Assembly: GCA_037349105.1 (NCBI GenBank)
Contig: JAYJMM010000066.1
Location: 1,116,001-1,180,000 of the forward strand
From: Limnomonas spitsbergensis
Taxonomy: Eukaryota; Chlorophyta; Chlorophyceae; Chlamydomonadales
Direction of reading: 5' to 3'
Length of the DNA stretch: 64,000 nucleotides
Part shown: positions 39,701 through 55,500 of the stretch, in pieces
Position numbering within the stretch: the stretch's first letter is position 1
Layout: every line of letters begins with the position of its first letter
Position numbers and translations under genes: made by a program
Notes under the pieces: generated by a model
The model's input: only the letters and a program-made list of their open reading frames with translations
What the model was told of the DNA's origin: nothing
Databases searched by the model: none

Positions 39701-42373
39701 AGTAATGGATACATGTTTTGTCAGTAAATGGATGCATGATCTGTAAGTAATGGATACATGTTCTGCAATTACATTGGGGCAAGATATGTAATCTATTGGA
39801 GGCAAGTTTAGTACGTAAATGGAGGCAAGATCTGTAAGTAATGGATACATGTTATGCAATTAAATTGGGGGAAGATATGTAAGTTATTGGAGGCAGGTTA
39901 AGTAAGTAAATGGAGGCAAGATCTGTAAGTAATGGAGGCATGATATGTAAGATAATAAAGGCAAATACAGTACGTTAATGGAGGCAAGATATGTAAGTAA
40001 ATGGAGGCTGGTTCAGTAATTCAATGGAGACATGATCTGTAATTTAATGGAGGCATGTTCTGTCAGTAAATGGAGGCAAGATCTGTAAGTAATGGATACA
40101 TGTTCTGCAATTAAATTGGGGCAAGTTCTGTAAGTTAATGGAGACAAGTTAAGTAAGTAAATGGATACAGGTTATGCCATTAAATTGAGGCAAGATCTGT
40201 AAGCTATTGGAGGCATGTTCTGTCAGTAAATGGATGCAGGATCTGTAAGTAATGGATACATGTTCTGCAATTAAATTGGTGCAAGATATATAAGTTAATG
40301 GAAGCATGTTAAGTAAGTAAATGGAGGCAAGATCTGTAAGTAATGGATACATGTTCTGCAATTAAATTTGGGCAATATCTGTAAGTTAATGGAGACAAGT
40401 TAAGTAAGTAAATGGAGGCAAGATCTGTAAGTAATGGAGGCATGATATGTAAGCTAATAAGGGCAAATACTGTAAGTTAATGAAAACAAGATATGTAAGT
40501 AAATGGAGGCTGGTTCAGTAATTCAATGGAGTCAGGATCTGTAATTCAATGGAGGCGTGTTCTGTCAGTAAATGGATGCAAGATCTGTAAGTAATGGATA
40601 CCGGTTTTGCAATTAAATTGGGGCAAGATCTGTAAGTTATTGGAGGCAGGTTAAGTAAGTAAATGGAGGCAAGATCTGTAAGTAATGGAGGCATGATATG
40701 TAAGATAATAAAGGCAAATACTGTAAGTTAATGGAGGCAAGATATGTAAGTAAATGGAGGCTGGTTCAGTAATTCAATGGAGACAATATATGTAAGTTAA
40801 TGGAGGCATGTTCTGTCAGTAAATGGATGCATGATCTGTAAGTAATGGATACCGGTTATGCAATTAAATTGGGGCAAGATATGTAATCTATTGGAGGCAA
40901 GTTTAGTAAGTAAATGGAGGCAAGATATGTAAGTAATGGAGGCATGATATGTAAGATAATAAAGGCAAATACTGTAAGTTAATGGAGGCAAGATATGTAA
41001 GTAAATGGGGGCTGGTTCAGTAATTAAATGGAGACATGATCTGTAATTTAATGGAGGCATGTTCTGTCAGTAAATGGATGCATGATCTGTAAGTAATGGA
41101 TACCGATTATGCAATTACATTGGGGCAAGATATGTAATCTATTGGAGGCAAGTTTAGAAAGTAAATAGAGGCAAGATCTGTAAGTAATGGATACATGTTA
41201 TGCAATTAAATTGGTGCAAGATATGTAAGTTAATGGAGGCAGGTTAAGTAAGTAAATGGAGGCAAGATGTGTAAGTAATGGATACATGTTCTGCAATTAA
41301 ATTGGGGCAATATCTGTAAGTTAATGGAGACACGTTAAGTAAGTAAATGGAGGCAAGATCTGTAAGTAATGGAGGCATGATATGTAAGCTAATAAAGGCA
41401 AATACTGTAAGTTAATGCAAACAAGATATGTAAGTAAATGGAGGCTGGTTCAGTAATTCAATGGAGACAGGATCTGTAATTCAATGGAGGCGTGTTCTGT
41501 CAGTAAATGGATGCAGGATCTGTAAGTAATGGATACCGGTTTTGCAATTAAATTGGGGCAAGATCTGTAAGTTATTGGAGGCAGGTTAAGTAAGTAAATG
41601 GAGGCAAGATCTGTAAGTAATGGAGGCATGATATGTAAGATAATAAAGGCAAATACTGTACGTTAATGGAGGCAAGATATGTAAGTAAATGGAGGCTGGT
41701 TCAGTAATTCAATGGAGACATAATCTGTAAGTTAATGGAGGCATGTTCTGTCAGTAAATGGATGCATGATCTGTAAGTAATGGATACCGGTTATGCAATT
41801 AAATTGGGGCAAGATATGTAATCTATTGGAGGCAAGTTTAGTAAGTAAATGGAGGCAAGATCTGTAAGTAATGGAGGCATGATATGTAAGATAATAAAGG
41901 CAAATACTGTAAGTTAATGGAGGCAAGATATGTAAGTAAATGGAGGCTGGTTCAGTAATTTAATGGAGACAGGATATGTAAGTTAATGGAGGCATGTTTT
42001 GTCAGTAAATGGATGCATGATCTGTAAGTAATGGATACATGTTCTGCAATAACATTGGGGCAAGATATGTAATCTATTGGAGGCAAGTTTAGTACGTAAA
42101 TGGAGGCAAGATCTGTAAGTAATGGATACATGTTATGCAATTAAATTGGGGGAAGATGTGTAAGTTATTGGAGGCAAGTTTAGTAAGTAAATGGAGGCAA
42201 GATCTGTAAGTAATGGAGGCATGATATGTAAGATAATAAAGGCAAATACAGTACGTTAATGGAGGCAAGATATGTAAGTAAATGGAGGCTGGTTCAGTAA
42301 TTCAATGGAGACATGATCTGTAATTTAATGGAGGCATGTTCTGTCAGTAAATGGAGGCAAGATCTGTAAGTAA

Positions 42374-45300
42374 TGGATACATGTTCTGCAATTAAATTGG
42401 GGCAAGTTCTGTAAGTTAATGGAGACAAGTTAAGTAAGTAAATGGATACAGGTTATGCAATTAAATTGAGGCAAGATCTGTAAGCTATTGGAGGCATGTT
42501 TTTCTGTCAGTAAATGGATGCAGGATCTGTAAGTAATGGATACATGTTCTGCAATTAAATTGGTGCAAGATATATAAGTTAATGGAAGCATGTTAAGTAA
42601 GTAAATGGAGGCAAGATCTGTAAGTAATGGATACATGTTCTGCAATTAAATTTGGGCAATATCTGTAAGTTAATGGAGACAAGTTAAGTAAGTAAATGGA
42701 GGCAAGATCTGTAAGTAATGGAGGCATGATATGTAAGCTAATAAGGGCAAATACTGTAAGTTAATGAAAACAATATATGTAAGTAAATGGAGGCTGGTTC
42801 AGTAATTCAATGGAGTCAGGATCTGTAATTCAATGGAGGCGTGTTCTGTCAGTAAATGGATGCAGGATCTGTAAGTAATGGATACCGGTTTTGCAATTAA
42901 ATTGGGGCAAGATCTGTAAGTTATTGGAGGCAGGTTAAGTAAGTAAATGGAGGCAAGATCTGTAAGTAATGGAGGCATGATATGTAAGATAATAAAGGCA
43001 AATACTGTAAGTTAATGGAGGCAAGATATGTAAGTAAATGGAGGCTGGTTCAGTAATTCAATGGAGACAGTATATGTAAGTTAATGGAGGCATGTTCTGT
43101 CAGTAAATGGATGCATGATCTGTAAGTAATGGATACCGGTTATGCAATTAAATTGGGGCAAGATATGTAATCTATTGGAGGCAAGTTTAGTAAGTAAATG
43201 GAGGCAAGATATGTAAGTAATGGAGGCATGATATGTAAGATAATAAAGGCAAATACTGTAAGTTAATGGAGGCAAGATATGTAAGTAAATGGAGGCTGGT
43301 TCAGTAATTCAATGGAGACATGATCTGTAATTTAATGGAGGCATGTTCTGTCAGTAAATGGATGCATGATCTGTAAGTAATGGATACCGATTATGCAATT
43401 ACATTGGGGCACGATATGTAATCTATTGGAGGCAAGTTTAGTAAGTAAATAGAGGCAAGATCTGTAAGTAATGGATACATGTTATGCAATTAAATTGGTG
43501 CAAGATATGTAAGTTAATGGAGGCAGGTTAAGTAAGTAAATGGAGGCAAGATCTGTAAGTAATGGATACATGTTCTGCAATTAAATTGGGGCAATATCTG
43601 TAAGTTAATGGAGACACGTTAAGTAAGTAAATGGAGGCAAGATCTGTAAGTAATGGAGGCATGATATGTAAGCTAATAAAGGCAAATACTGTAAGTTAAT
43701 GTAAACAAGATATGTAAGTAAATGGAGGCTGGTTCAGTAATTCAATGGAGACATGATCTGTAATTCAATGGAGGCGTGTTCTGTCAGTAAATGGATGCAG
43801 GATCTGTAAGTAATGGATACCGGTTTTGCAATTAAATTGGGGCAAGATCTGTAAGTTATTGGAGTCAGGTTAAGTAAGTAAATGGATGCAAGATCTGTAA
43901 GTAATGGAGGCATGATATGTAAGATAATAAAGGCAAATACTGTACGTTAATGGAGGCAAGATATGTAAGTAAATGGAGGCTGGTTCAGTAATTCAATGGA
44001 GACATAATCTGTAAGTTAATGGAGGCATGTTCTATCACTAAATGGATGCATGATCTGTAAGTAATGGATACCGGTTATGCAATTAAATTGGGGCAAGATA
44101 TGTAATCTATTGGAGGCAAGTTTAGTAAGTAAATGGAGGCAAGATCTGTAAGTAATGGAGGCATGATATGTAAGATAATAAAGGCAAATACTGTAAGTTA
44201 ATAGAGGCAAGATATGTAAGTAAATGGAGGCTGGTTCAGTAATTTAATGGAGACAGGATATGTAAGTTAATGGAGGCATGTTTTGTCAGTAAATGGATGC
44301 ATGATCTGTAAGTAATGGATACATGTTCTGCAATTACATTGGGGCAAGATATGTAATCTATTGGAGGCAAGTTTAGTACGTAAATGGAGGCAAGATCTGT
44401 AAGTAATGGATACATGTTATGCAATTAAATTGGGGGAAGATGTGTAAGTTATTGGAGGCAAGTTTAGTAAGTAAATGGAGGCAAGATCTGTAAGTAATGG
44501 AGGCATGATATGTAAGATAATAAAGGCAAATACAGTACGTTAATGGAGGCAAGATATGTAATTAAATGGAGGCTGGTTCAGTAATTCAATGGAGACATGA
44601 TCTGTAATTTAATGGAGGCATGTTCTGTCAGTAAATGGAGGCAAGATCTGTAAGTAATGGATACATGTTCTGCAATTAAATTGGGGCAAGTTCTGTAAGT
44701 TAATGGAGACAAGTTAAGTAAGTAAATGGATACAGGTTATGCAATTAAATTGAGGCAAGATCTGTAAGCTATTGGAGGCATGTTTTTCTGTCAGTAAATG
44801 GATGCAGGATCTGTAAGTAATGGATACATGTTCTGCAATTAAATTGGTGCAAGATATATAAGTTAATGGAAGCATGTTAAGTAAGTAAATGGAGGCAAGA
44901 TCTGTAAGTAATGGATACATGTTCTGCAATTAAATTTGGGCAATATCTGTAAGTTAATGGAGACAAGTTAAGTAAGTAAATGGAGGCAAGATCTGTAAGT
45001 AATGGAGGCATGATATGTAAGCTAATAAGGGCAAATACTGTAAGTTAATGAAAACAATATATGTAAGTAAATGGAGGCTGGTTCAGTAATTCAATGGAGT
45101 CAGGATCTGTAATTCAATGGAGGCGTGTTCTGTCAGTAAATGGATGCAGGATCTGTAAGTAATGGATACCGGTTTTGCAATTAAATTGGGGCAAGATCTG
45201 TAAGTTATTGGAGGCAGGTTAAGTAAGTAAATGGAGGCAAGATCTGTAAGTAATGGAGGCATGATATGTAAGATAATAAAGGCAAATACTGTAAGTTAAT

Positions 45301-46941
45301 GGAGGCAAGATATGTAAGTAAATGGAGGCTGGTTCAGTAATTCAATGGAGACAGTATATGTAAGTTAATGGAGGCATGTTCTGTCAGTAAATGGATGCAT
45401 GATCTGTAAGTAATGGATACCGGTTATGCAATTAAATTGGGGCAAGATATGTAATCTATTGGAGGCAAGTTTAGTAAGTAAATGGAGGCAAGATATGTAA
45501 GTAATGGAGGCATGATATGTAAGATAATAAAGGCAAATACTGTAAGTTAATGGAGGCAAGATATGTAAGTAAATGGAGGCTGGTTCAGTAATTCAATGGA
45601 GACATGATCTGTAATTTAATGGAGGCATGTTCTGTCAGTAAATGGATGCATGATCTGTAAGTAATGGATACCGATTATGCAATTACATTGGGGCACGATA
45701 TGTAATCTATTGGAGGCAAGTTTAGTAAGTAAATAGAGGCAAGATCTGTAAGTAATGGATACATGTTATGCAATTAAATTGGTGCAAGATATGTAAGTTA
45801 ATGGAGGCAGGTTAAGTAAGTAAATGGAGGCAAGATCTGTAAGTAATGGATACATGTTCTGCAATTAAATTGGGGCAATATCTGTAAGTTAATGGAGACA
45901 CGTTAAGTAAGTAAATGGAGGCAAGATCTGTAAGTAATGGAGGCATGATATGTAAGCTAATAAAGGCAAATACTGTAAGTTAATGTAAACAAGATATGTA
46001 AGTAAATGGAGGCTGGTTCAGTAATTCAATGGAGACATGATCTGTAATTCAATGGAGGCGTGTTCTGTCAGTAAATGGATGCAGGATCTGTAAGTAATGG
46101 ATACCGGTTTTGCAATTAAATTGGGGCAAGATCTGTAAGTTATTGGAGTCAGGTTAAGTAAGTAAATGGATGCAAGATCTGTAAGTAATGGAGGCATGAT
46201 ATGTAAGATAATAAAGGCAAATACTGTACGTTAATGGAGGCAAGATATGTAAGTAAATGGAGGCTGGTTCAGTAATTCAATGGAGACATAATCTGTAAGT
46301 TAATGGAGGCATGTTCTATCACTAAATGGATGCATGATCTGTAAGTAATGGATACCGGTTATGCAATTAAATTGGGGCAAGATATGTAATCTATTGGAGG
46401 CAAGTTTAGTAAGTAAATGGAGGCAAGATCTGTAAGTAATGGAGGCATGATATGTAAGATAATAAAGGCAAATACTGTAAGTTAATAGAGGCAAGATATG
46501 TAAGTAAATGGAGGCTGGTTCAGTAATTTAATGGAGACAGGATATGTAAGTTAATGGAGGCATGTTTTGTCAGTAAATGGATGCATGATCTGTAAGTAAT
46601 GGATACATGTTCTGCAATTACATTGGGGCAAGATATGTAATCTATTGGAGGCAAGTTTAGTACGTAAATGGAGGCAAGATCTGTAAGTAATGGATACATG
46701 TTATGCAATTAAATTGGGGGAAGATGTGTAAGTTATTGGAGGCAAGTTTAGTAAGTAAATGGAGGCAAGATCTGTAAGTAATGGAGGCATGATATGTAAG
46801 ATAATAAAGGCAAATACAGTACGTTAATGGAGGCAAGATATGTAAGTAAATGGAGGCTGGTTCAGTAATTCAATGGAGACATGATCTGTAATTTAATGGA
46901 GGCATGTTCTGTCAGTAAATGGAGGCAAGATCTGTAAGTAA
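42374..46941 (+). repeat. 2,284-bp superunit in tandem, one extra copy relative to the upstream segment
   Basis: 42374-44657 and 44658-46941 align at offset 2,284 (one 1,349-bp plus one 935-bp unit). Copy 1 has only one such TTT-carrying superunit in the corresponding place. The crossover lies between T44335 (6978-8323 family) and T44658 (5684 family), interval 44336-44657. GTAATTAAATGG at about 44562 is a private change in this stretch. Confidence 0.86.
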
Positions 46942-49546
46942 AGGATACATGTTCTGCAATTAAATTGGGGCAAGTTCTGTAAGTTAATGGAGACAAGTTA
47001 AGTAAGTAAATGGATACATGTTATGCAATTAAATTGAGGCAAGATCTGTAAGCTATTGGAGGCATGTTCTGTCAGTAAATGGATGCATGATCTGTAAGTA
47101 ATGGATACATGTTCTGCAATTAAATTGGTGCAAGATATATAAGTTAATGGAAGCATGTTAAGTAAGTAAATGGAGGCAAGATCTGTAAGTAATGGATACA
47201 TGTTCTGCAATTAAATTGGGGCAATATCTGTAAGTTAATGGAGACAAGTTAAGTAAGTAAATGGAGGCAAGATATGTAAGTAATGGAGGCATGATCTGTA
47301 AGCTAATAAGGGCAAATACTGTAAGTTAATGAAAACAAGATATGTAAGTAAATGGAGGCTGGTTCAGTAATTCAATGGAGACATGATCTGTAATTCAATG
47401 GAGGCGTGTTCTGTCAGTAAATGGATGCAGGATTTGTAAGTAATGGATACCGGTTATGCAATTAAATTGGGGCAAGATCTGTAAGTTATTGGAGGCAGGT
47501 TAAGTAAGTAAATGGAGGCAAGATCTGTAAGTAATGGAGGCATGATATGTAAGATAATAAAGGCAAATACTGTAAGTTAATGGAGGCAAGATATGTAAGT
47601 AAATGGAGGCTGGTTCAGTAATTCAATGGAGACAGTATATGTAAGTTAATGGAGGCATGTTCTGTCAGTAAATGGATGCATGATCTGTAAGTAATGGATA
47701 CCGGTTATGCAATTAAATTGGGGCAAGATATGTAATCTATTGGAGGCAAGTTTAGTAAGTAAATGGAGGCAAGATATGTAAGTAATGGAGGCATGATATG
47801 TAAGATAATAAAGGCAAATACTGTAAGTTAATGGAGGCAAGATATGTAAGTAAATGGAGGTTGGTTCAGTAATTTAATGGAGACAGGATATGTAAGTTAA
47901 TGGAGGCATGTTTTGTCAGTAAATGGATGCATGATCTGTAAGTAATGGATACATGTTCTGCAATTACATTGGGGCAAGATATGTAATCTATTGGAGGCAA
48001 GATCTGTAAGTAATGGATACATGTTATGCAATTAAATTGGGGGAAGATGTGTAAGTTATTGGAGGCAAGTTTAGTAAGTAAATGGAGGCAAGATCTGTAA
48101 GTAATGGAGGCATGATATGTAAGATAATAAAGGCAAATACAGTACGTTAATGGAGGCAAGATATGTAAGTAAATGGAGGCTGGTTCAGTCATTCAATGGA
48201 GACATGATCTGTAATTTAATGGAGGCATGTTCTGTCAGTAAATGGAGGCAAGATCTGTAAGTAAAGGATACATGTCCTGCAATTAAATTGGGGCAAGTTC
48301 TGTAAGTTAATGGAGACAAGTTAAGTAAGTAAATGGATACAGGTTATGCAATTAAATTGAGGCAAGATCTGTAAGCTATTGGAGGCATGTTCTGTCAGTA
48401 AATGGATGCAGGATCTGTAAGTAATGGATACATGTTCTGCAATTAAATTGGTGCAAGATATATAAGTTAATGGAAGCATGTTAAGTAAGTAAATGGAGGC
48501 AAGATCTGTAAGTAATGGATACATGTTCTGCAATTAAATTGGGGCAATATCTGTAAGTTAATGGAGACAAGTTAAGTAAGTAAATGGAGGCAAGATCTGT
48601 AAGTAATGGAGGCATGATCTGTAAGCTAATAAGGGCAAATACTGTAAGTTAATGAAAACAAGATATGTAAGTAAATGGAGGCTGGTTCAGTAATTCAATG
48701 GAGACATGATCTGTAATTCAATGGAGGCGTGTTCTGTCAGTAAATGGATGCAGGATTTGTAAGTAATGGATACCGGTTATGCAATTAAATTGGGGCAAGA
48801 TCTGTAAGTTATTGGAGGCAGGTTAAGTAAGTAAATGGAGGCAAGATCTGTAAGTAATGGAGGCATGATATGTAAGATAATAAAGGCAAATACTGTAAGT
48901 TAATGGAGGCAAGATATGTAAGTAAATGGAGGCTGGTTCAGTAATTCAATGGAGACAGTATATGTAAGTTAATGGAGGCATGTTCTGTCAGTAAATGGAT
49001 GCATGATCTGTAAGTAATGGATACCGGTTATGCAATTAAATTGGGGCAAGATATGTAATCTATTGGAGGCAAGTTTAGTAAGTAAATGGAGGCAAGATAT
49101 GTAAGTAATGGAGGCATGATATGTAAGATAATAAAGGCAAATACTTTAAGTTAATGGAGGCAAGATATGTAAGTAAATGAAGAATGGTTCAATTATTAAA
49201 TGGAGGCAAGATCTGTAAGTAATGGATACATGTTTTGTCAGTAAATGGATGCATGATCTGTAAGTAATGGATACATGTTCTGCAATTACATTGGGGCAAG
49301 ATATGTAATCTATTGGAGGCAAGTTTAGTACGTAAATGGAGGCAAGATCTGTAAGTAATGGATACATGTTATGCAATTAAATTGGGGGAAGATCTGTAAG
49401 TTATTGGAGGCAGGTTAAGTAAGTAAATGGAGGCAAGATCTGTAAGTAATGGAGGCATGATATGTAAGATAATAAAGGCAAATACAGTACGTTAATGGAG
49501 GCAAGATATGTAAGTAAATGGAGGCTGGTTCAGTAATTCAATGGAG

Positions 49547-52500
49547 GCATGATCTGTAATTTAATGGAGGCATGTTCTGTCAGTAAATGGAGGCAAGATC
49601 TGTAAGTAATGGATACATGTTCTGCAATTAAATTGGGGCAAGTTCTGTAAGTTAATGGAGACAAGTTAAGTAAGTAAATGGATACAGGTTATGCAATTAA
49701 ATTGAGGCAAGATATGTAAGCTATTGGAGGCATGTTCTGTCAGTAAATGGATGCAGGATCTGTAAGTAATGGATACATGTTCTGCAATTAAATTGGTGCA
49801 AGATATATAAGTTAATGGAAGCATGTTAAGTAAGTAAATGGAGGCAAGATCTGTAAGTAATGGATACATGTTCTGCAATTAAATTTGGGCAATATCTGTA
49901 AGTTAATGGAGACAAGTTAAGTAAGTAAATGGAGGCAAGATCTGTAAGTAATGGAGGCATGATATGTAAGCTAATAAGGGCAAATACTGTAAGTTAATGA
50001 AAACAAGATATGTAAGTAAATGGAGGCTGGTTCAGTAATTCAATGGAGTCAGGATCTGTAATTCAATGGAGGCGTGTTCTGTCAGTAAATGGATGCAGGA
50101 TCTGTAAGTAATGGATACCGGTTTTGCAATTAAATTGGGGCAAGATCTGTAAGTTATTGGAGGCAGGTTAAGTAAGTAAATGGAGGCAAGATCTGTAAGT
50201 AATGGAGGCATGATATGTACGATAATAAAGGCAAATACTGTAAGTTAATGGAGGCAAGATATGTAAGTAAATGGAGGCTGGTTCAGTAATTCAATGGAGA
50301 CAGTATATGTAAGTTAATGGAGGCATGTTCTGTCAGTAAATGGATGCATGATCTGTAAGTAATGGATACCGGTTATGCAATTAAATTGGGGCAAGATATG
50401 TAATCTATTGGAGGCAAGTTTAGTAAGTAAATGGAGGCAAGATCTGTAAGTAATGGAGGCATGATATGTAAGATAATAAAGGCAAATACTTTAAGTTAAT
50501 GGAGGCAAGATATGTAAGTAAATGGAGGCTGGTTCAGTAATTCAATGGAGACATGATCTGTAATTTAATGGAGGCATGTTCTGTCAGTAAATGGATGCAT
50601 GATCTGTAAGTAATGGATACCGATTATGCAATTACATTGGGGCAAGATATGTAATCTATTGGAGGCAAGTTTAGTAAGTAAATAGAGGCAAGATCTGTAA
50701 GTAATGGATACATGTTATGCAATTAAATTGGTGCAAGATATGTAAGTTAATGGAGGCAGGTTAAGTAAGTAAATGGAGGCAAGATCTGTAAGTAATGGAT
50801 ACATGTTCTGCAATTAAATTGGGGCAATATCTGTAAGTTAATGGAGACACGTTAAGTAAGTAAATGGAGGCAAGATCTGTAAGTAATGGAGGCATGATAT
50901 GTAAGCTAATAAAGGCAAATACTGTAAGTTAATGCAAACAAGATATGTAAGTAAATGGAGGCTGGTTCAGTAATTCAATGGAGACAGGATCTGTAATTCA
51001 ATGGAGGCGTGTTCTGTCAGTAAATGGATGCAGGATCTGTAAGTAATGGATACCGGTTTTGCAATTAAATTGGGGCAATATCTGTAAGTTATTGGAGTCA
51101 GGTTAAGTAAGTAAATGGATGCAAGATCTGTAAGTAATGGAGGCATGATATGTAAGATAATAAAGGCAAATACTGTACGTTAATGGAGGCAAGATATGTA
51201 AGTAAATGGAGGCTGGTTCAGTAATTCAATGGAGACATAATCTGTAAGTTAATGGAGGCATGTTCTATCACTAAATGGATGCATGATCTGTAATTAATGG
51301 ATACCGGTTATGCAATTAAATTGGGGCAAGATATGTAATCTATTGGAGGCAAGTTTAGTAAGTAAATGGAGGCAAGATCTGTAAGTAATGGAGGCATGAT
51401 ATGTAAGATAATAAAGGCAAATACTGTAAGTTAATAGAGGCAAGATATGTAAGTAAATGGAGGCTGGTTCAGTAATTTAATGGAGACAGGATATGTAAGT
51501 TAATGGAGGCATGTTTTGTCAGTAAATGGATGCATGATATGTAAGTAATGGATACATGTTCTGCAATTACATTGGGGCAAGATATGTAATCTATTGGAGG
51601 CAAGTTTAGTACGTAAATGGAGGCAAGATCTGTAAGTAATGGATACATGTTATGCAATTAAATTGGGGCAATATCTGTAAGTTAATGGAGACAAGTTAAG
51701 TAAGTAAATGGAGGCAAGATCTGTAAGTAATGGATGCATGATCTGTAAGCTAATAAGGGCAAATACTGTAAGTTAATGAAAACAAGATATGTAAGTAAAT
51801 GGAGGCTGGTTCAGTAATTCAATGGAGACATGATCTGTAATTCAATGGAGGCGTGTTCTGTCAGTAAATGGATGCAGGATTTGTAAGTAATGGATACCGG
51901 TTATGCAATTAAATTGGGGCAAGATCTGTAAGTTATTGGAGGCAGGTTAAGTAAGTAAATGGAGGCAAGATCTGTAAGTAATGGAGGCATGATATGTAAG
52001 ATAATAAAGGCAAATACTGTAAGTTAATGGAGGCAAGATATGTAAGTAAATGGAGGCTGGTTCAGTAATTCAATGGAGACAGTATATGTAAGTTAATGGA
52101 GGCATGTTCTGTCAGTAAATGGATGCATGATCTGTAAGTAATGGATACCGGTTATGCAATTAAATTGGGGCAAGATATGTAATCTATTGGAGGCAAGTTT
52201 AGTAAGTAAATGGAGGCAAGATATGTAAGTAATGGAGTCATGATATGTAAGATAATAAAGGCAAATACTGTAAGTTAATGGAGGCAAGATATGTAAGTAA
52301 ATGGAGGCTGGTTCAGTAATTTAATGGAGACAGGATATGTAAGTTAATGGAGGCATGTTTTGTCAGTAAATGGATGCATGATCTGTAAGTAATGGATACA
52401 TGTTCTGCAATTACATTGGGGCAAGATATGTAATCTATTGGAGGCAAGTTTAGTACGTAAATGGAGGCAAGATCTGTAAGTAATGGATACATGTTATGCA

Positions 52501-55500
52501 ATTAAATTGGGGGAAGATGTGTAAGTTATCGGAGGCAAGTTTAGTAAGTAAATGGAGGCAAGATCTGTAAGTAATGGAGGCATGATATGTAAGATAATAA
52601 AGGCAAATACAGTACGTTAATGGAGGCAAGATATGTAAGTAAATGGAGGCTGGTTCAGTAATTCAATGGAGGCATGATCTGTAATTTAATGGAGGCATGT
52701 TCTGTCAGTAAATGGAGGCAAGATCTGTAAGTAATGGATACATGTTCTGCAATTAAATTGGGGCAAGTTCTGTAAGTTAATGGAGACAAGTTAAGTAAGT
52801 AAATGGATACAGGTTATGCAATTAAATTGAGGCAAGATATGTAAGCTATTGGAGGCATGTTCTGTCAGTAAATGGATGCAGGATCTGTAAGTAATGGATA
52901 CATGTTCTGCAATTAAATTGGTGCAAGATATATAAGTTAATGGAAGCATGTTAAGTAAGTAAATGGAGGCAAGATCTGTAAGTAATGGATACATGTTCTG
53001 CAATTAAATTTGGGCAATATCTGTAAGTTAATGGAGACAAGTTAAGTAAGTAAATGGAGGCAAGATCTGTAAGTAATGGAGGCATGATATGTAAGCTAAT
53101 AAGGGCAAATACTGTAAGTTAATGAAAACAAGATATGTAAGTAAATGGAGGCTGGTTCAGTAATTCAATGGAGTCAGGATCTGTAATTCAATGGAGGCGT
53201 GTTCTGTCAGTAAATGGATGCAGGATCTGTAAGTAATGGATACCGGTTTTGCAATTAAATTGGGGCAAGATCTGTAAGTTATTGGAGGCAGGTTAAGTAA
53301 GTAAATGGAGGCAAGATCTGTAAGTAATGGAGGCATGATATGTACGATAATAAAGGCAAATACTGTAAGTTAATGGAGGCAAGATATGTAAGTAAATGGA
53401 GGCTGGTTCAGTAATTCAATGGAGACAGTATATGTAAGTTAATGGAGGCATGTTCTGTCAGTAAATGGATGCATGATCTGTAAGTAATGGATACCGGTTA
53501 TGCAATTAAATTGGGGCAAGATATGTAATCTATTGGAGGCAAGTTTAGTAAGTAAATGGAGGCAAGATCTGTAAGTAATGGAGGCATGATATGTAAGATA
53601 ATAAAGGCAAATACTTTAAGTTAATGGAGGCAAGATATGTAAGTAAATGGAGGCTGGTTCAGTAATTCAATGGAGACATGATCTGTAATTTAATGGAGGC
53701 ATGTTCTGTCAGTAAATGGATGCATGATCTGTAAGTAATGGATACCGATTATGCAATTACATTGGGGCAAGATATGTAATCTATTGGAGGCAAGTTTAGT
53801 AAGTAAATAGAGGCAAGATCTGTAAGTAATGGATACATGTTATGCAATTAAATTGGTGCAAGATATGTAAGTTAATGGCGGCAGGTTAAGTAAGTAAATG
53901 GAGGCAAGATCTGTAAGTAATGGATACATGTTCTGCAATTAAATTGGGGCAATATCTGTAAGTTAATGGAGACACGTTAAGTAAGTAAATGGAGGCAAGA
54001 TCTGTAAGTAATGGAGGCATGATATGTAAGCTAATAAAGGCAAATACTGTAAGTTAATGCAAACAAGATATGTAAGTAAATGGAGGCTGGTTCAGTAATT
54101 CAATGGAGACAGGATCTGTAATTCAATGGAGGCGTGTTCTGTCAGTAAATGGATGCAGGATCTGTAAGTAATGGATACCGGTTTTGCAATTAAATTGGGG
54201 CAAGATCTGTAAGTTATTGGAGTCAGGTTAAGTAAGTAAATGGATGCAAGATCTGTAAGTAATGGAGGCATGATATGTAAGATAATAAAGGCAAATACTG
54301 TACGTTAATGGAGGCAAGATATGTAAGTAAATGGAGGCTGGTTCAGTAATTCAATGGAGACATAATCTGTAAGTTAATGGAGGCATGTTCTATCACTAAA
54401 TGGATGCATGATCTGTAATTAATGGATACCGGTTATGCAATTAAATTGGGGCAAGATATGTAATCTATTGGAGGCAAGTTTAGTAAGTAAATGGAGGCAA
54501 GATCTGTAAGTAATGGAGGCATGATATGTAAGATAATAAAGGCAAATACTGTAAGTTAATAGAGGCAAGATATGTAAGTAAATGGAGGCTGGTTCAGTAA
54601 TTTAATGGAGACAGGATATGTAAGTTAATGGAGGCATGTTTTGTCAGTAAATGGATGCATGATATGTAAGTAATGGATACATGTTCTGCAATTACATTGG
54701 GGCAAGATATGTAATCTATTGGAGGCAAGTTTAGTACGTAAATGGAGGCAAGATCTGTAAGTAATGGATACATGTTATGCAATTAAATTGGGGCAATATC
54801 TGTAAGTTAATGGAGACAAGTTAAGTAAGTAAATGGAGGCAAGATCTGTAAGTAATGGATGCATGATCTGTAAGCTAATAAGGGCAAATACTGTAAGTTA
54901 ATGAAAACAAGATATGTAAGTAAATGGAGGCTGGTTCAGTAATTCAATGGAGACATGATCTGTAATTCAATGGAGGCGTGTTCTGTCAGTAAATGGATGC
55001 AGGATTTGTAAGTAATGGATACCGGTTATGCAATTAAATTGGGGCAAGATCTGTAAGTTATTGGAGGCAGGTTAAGTAAGTAAATGGAGGCAAGATCTGT
55101 AAGTAATGGAGGCATGATATGTAAGATAATAAAGGCAAATACTGTAAGTTAATGGAGGCAAGATATGTAAGTAAATGGAGGCTGGTTCAGTAATTCAATG
55201 GAGACAGTATATGTAAGTTAATGGAGGCATGTTCTGTCAGTAAATGGATGCATGATCTGTAAGTAATGGATACCGGTTATGCAATTAAATTGGGGCAAGA
55301 TATGTAATCTATTGGAGGCAAGTTTAGTAAGTAAATGGAGGCAAGATATGTAAGTAATGGAGTCATGATATGTAAGATAATAAAGGCAAATACTGTAAGT
55401 TAATGGAGGCAAGATATGTAAGTAAATGGAGGCTGGTTCAGTAATTTAATGGAGACAGGATATGTAAGTTAATGGAGGCATGTTTTGTCAGTAAATGGAT

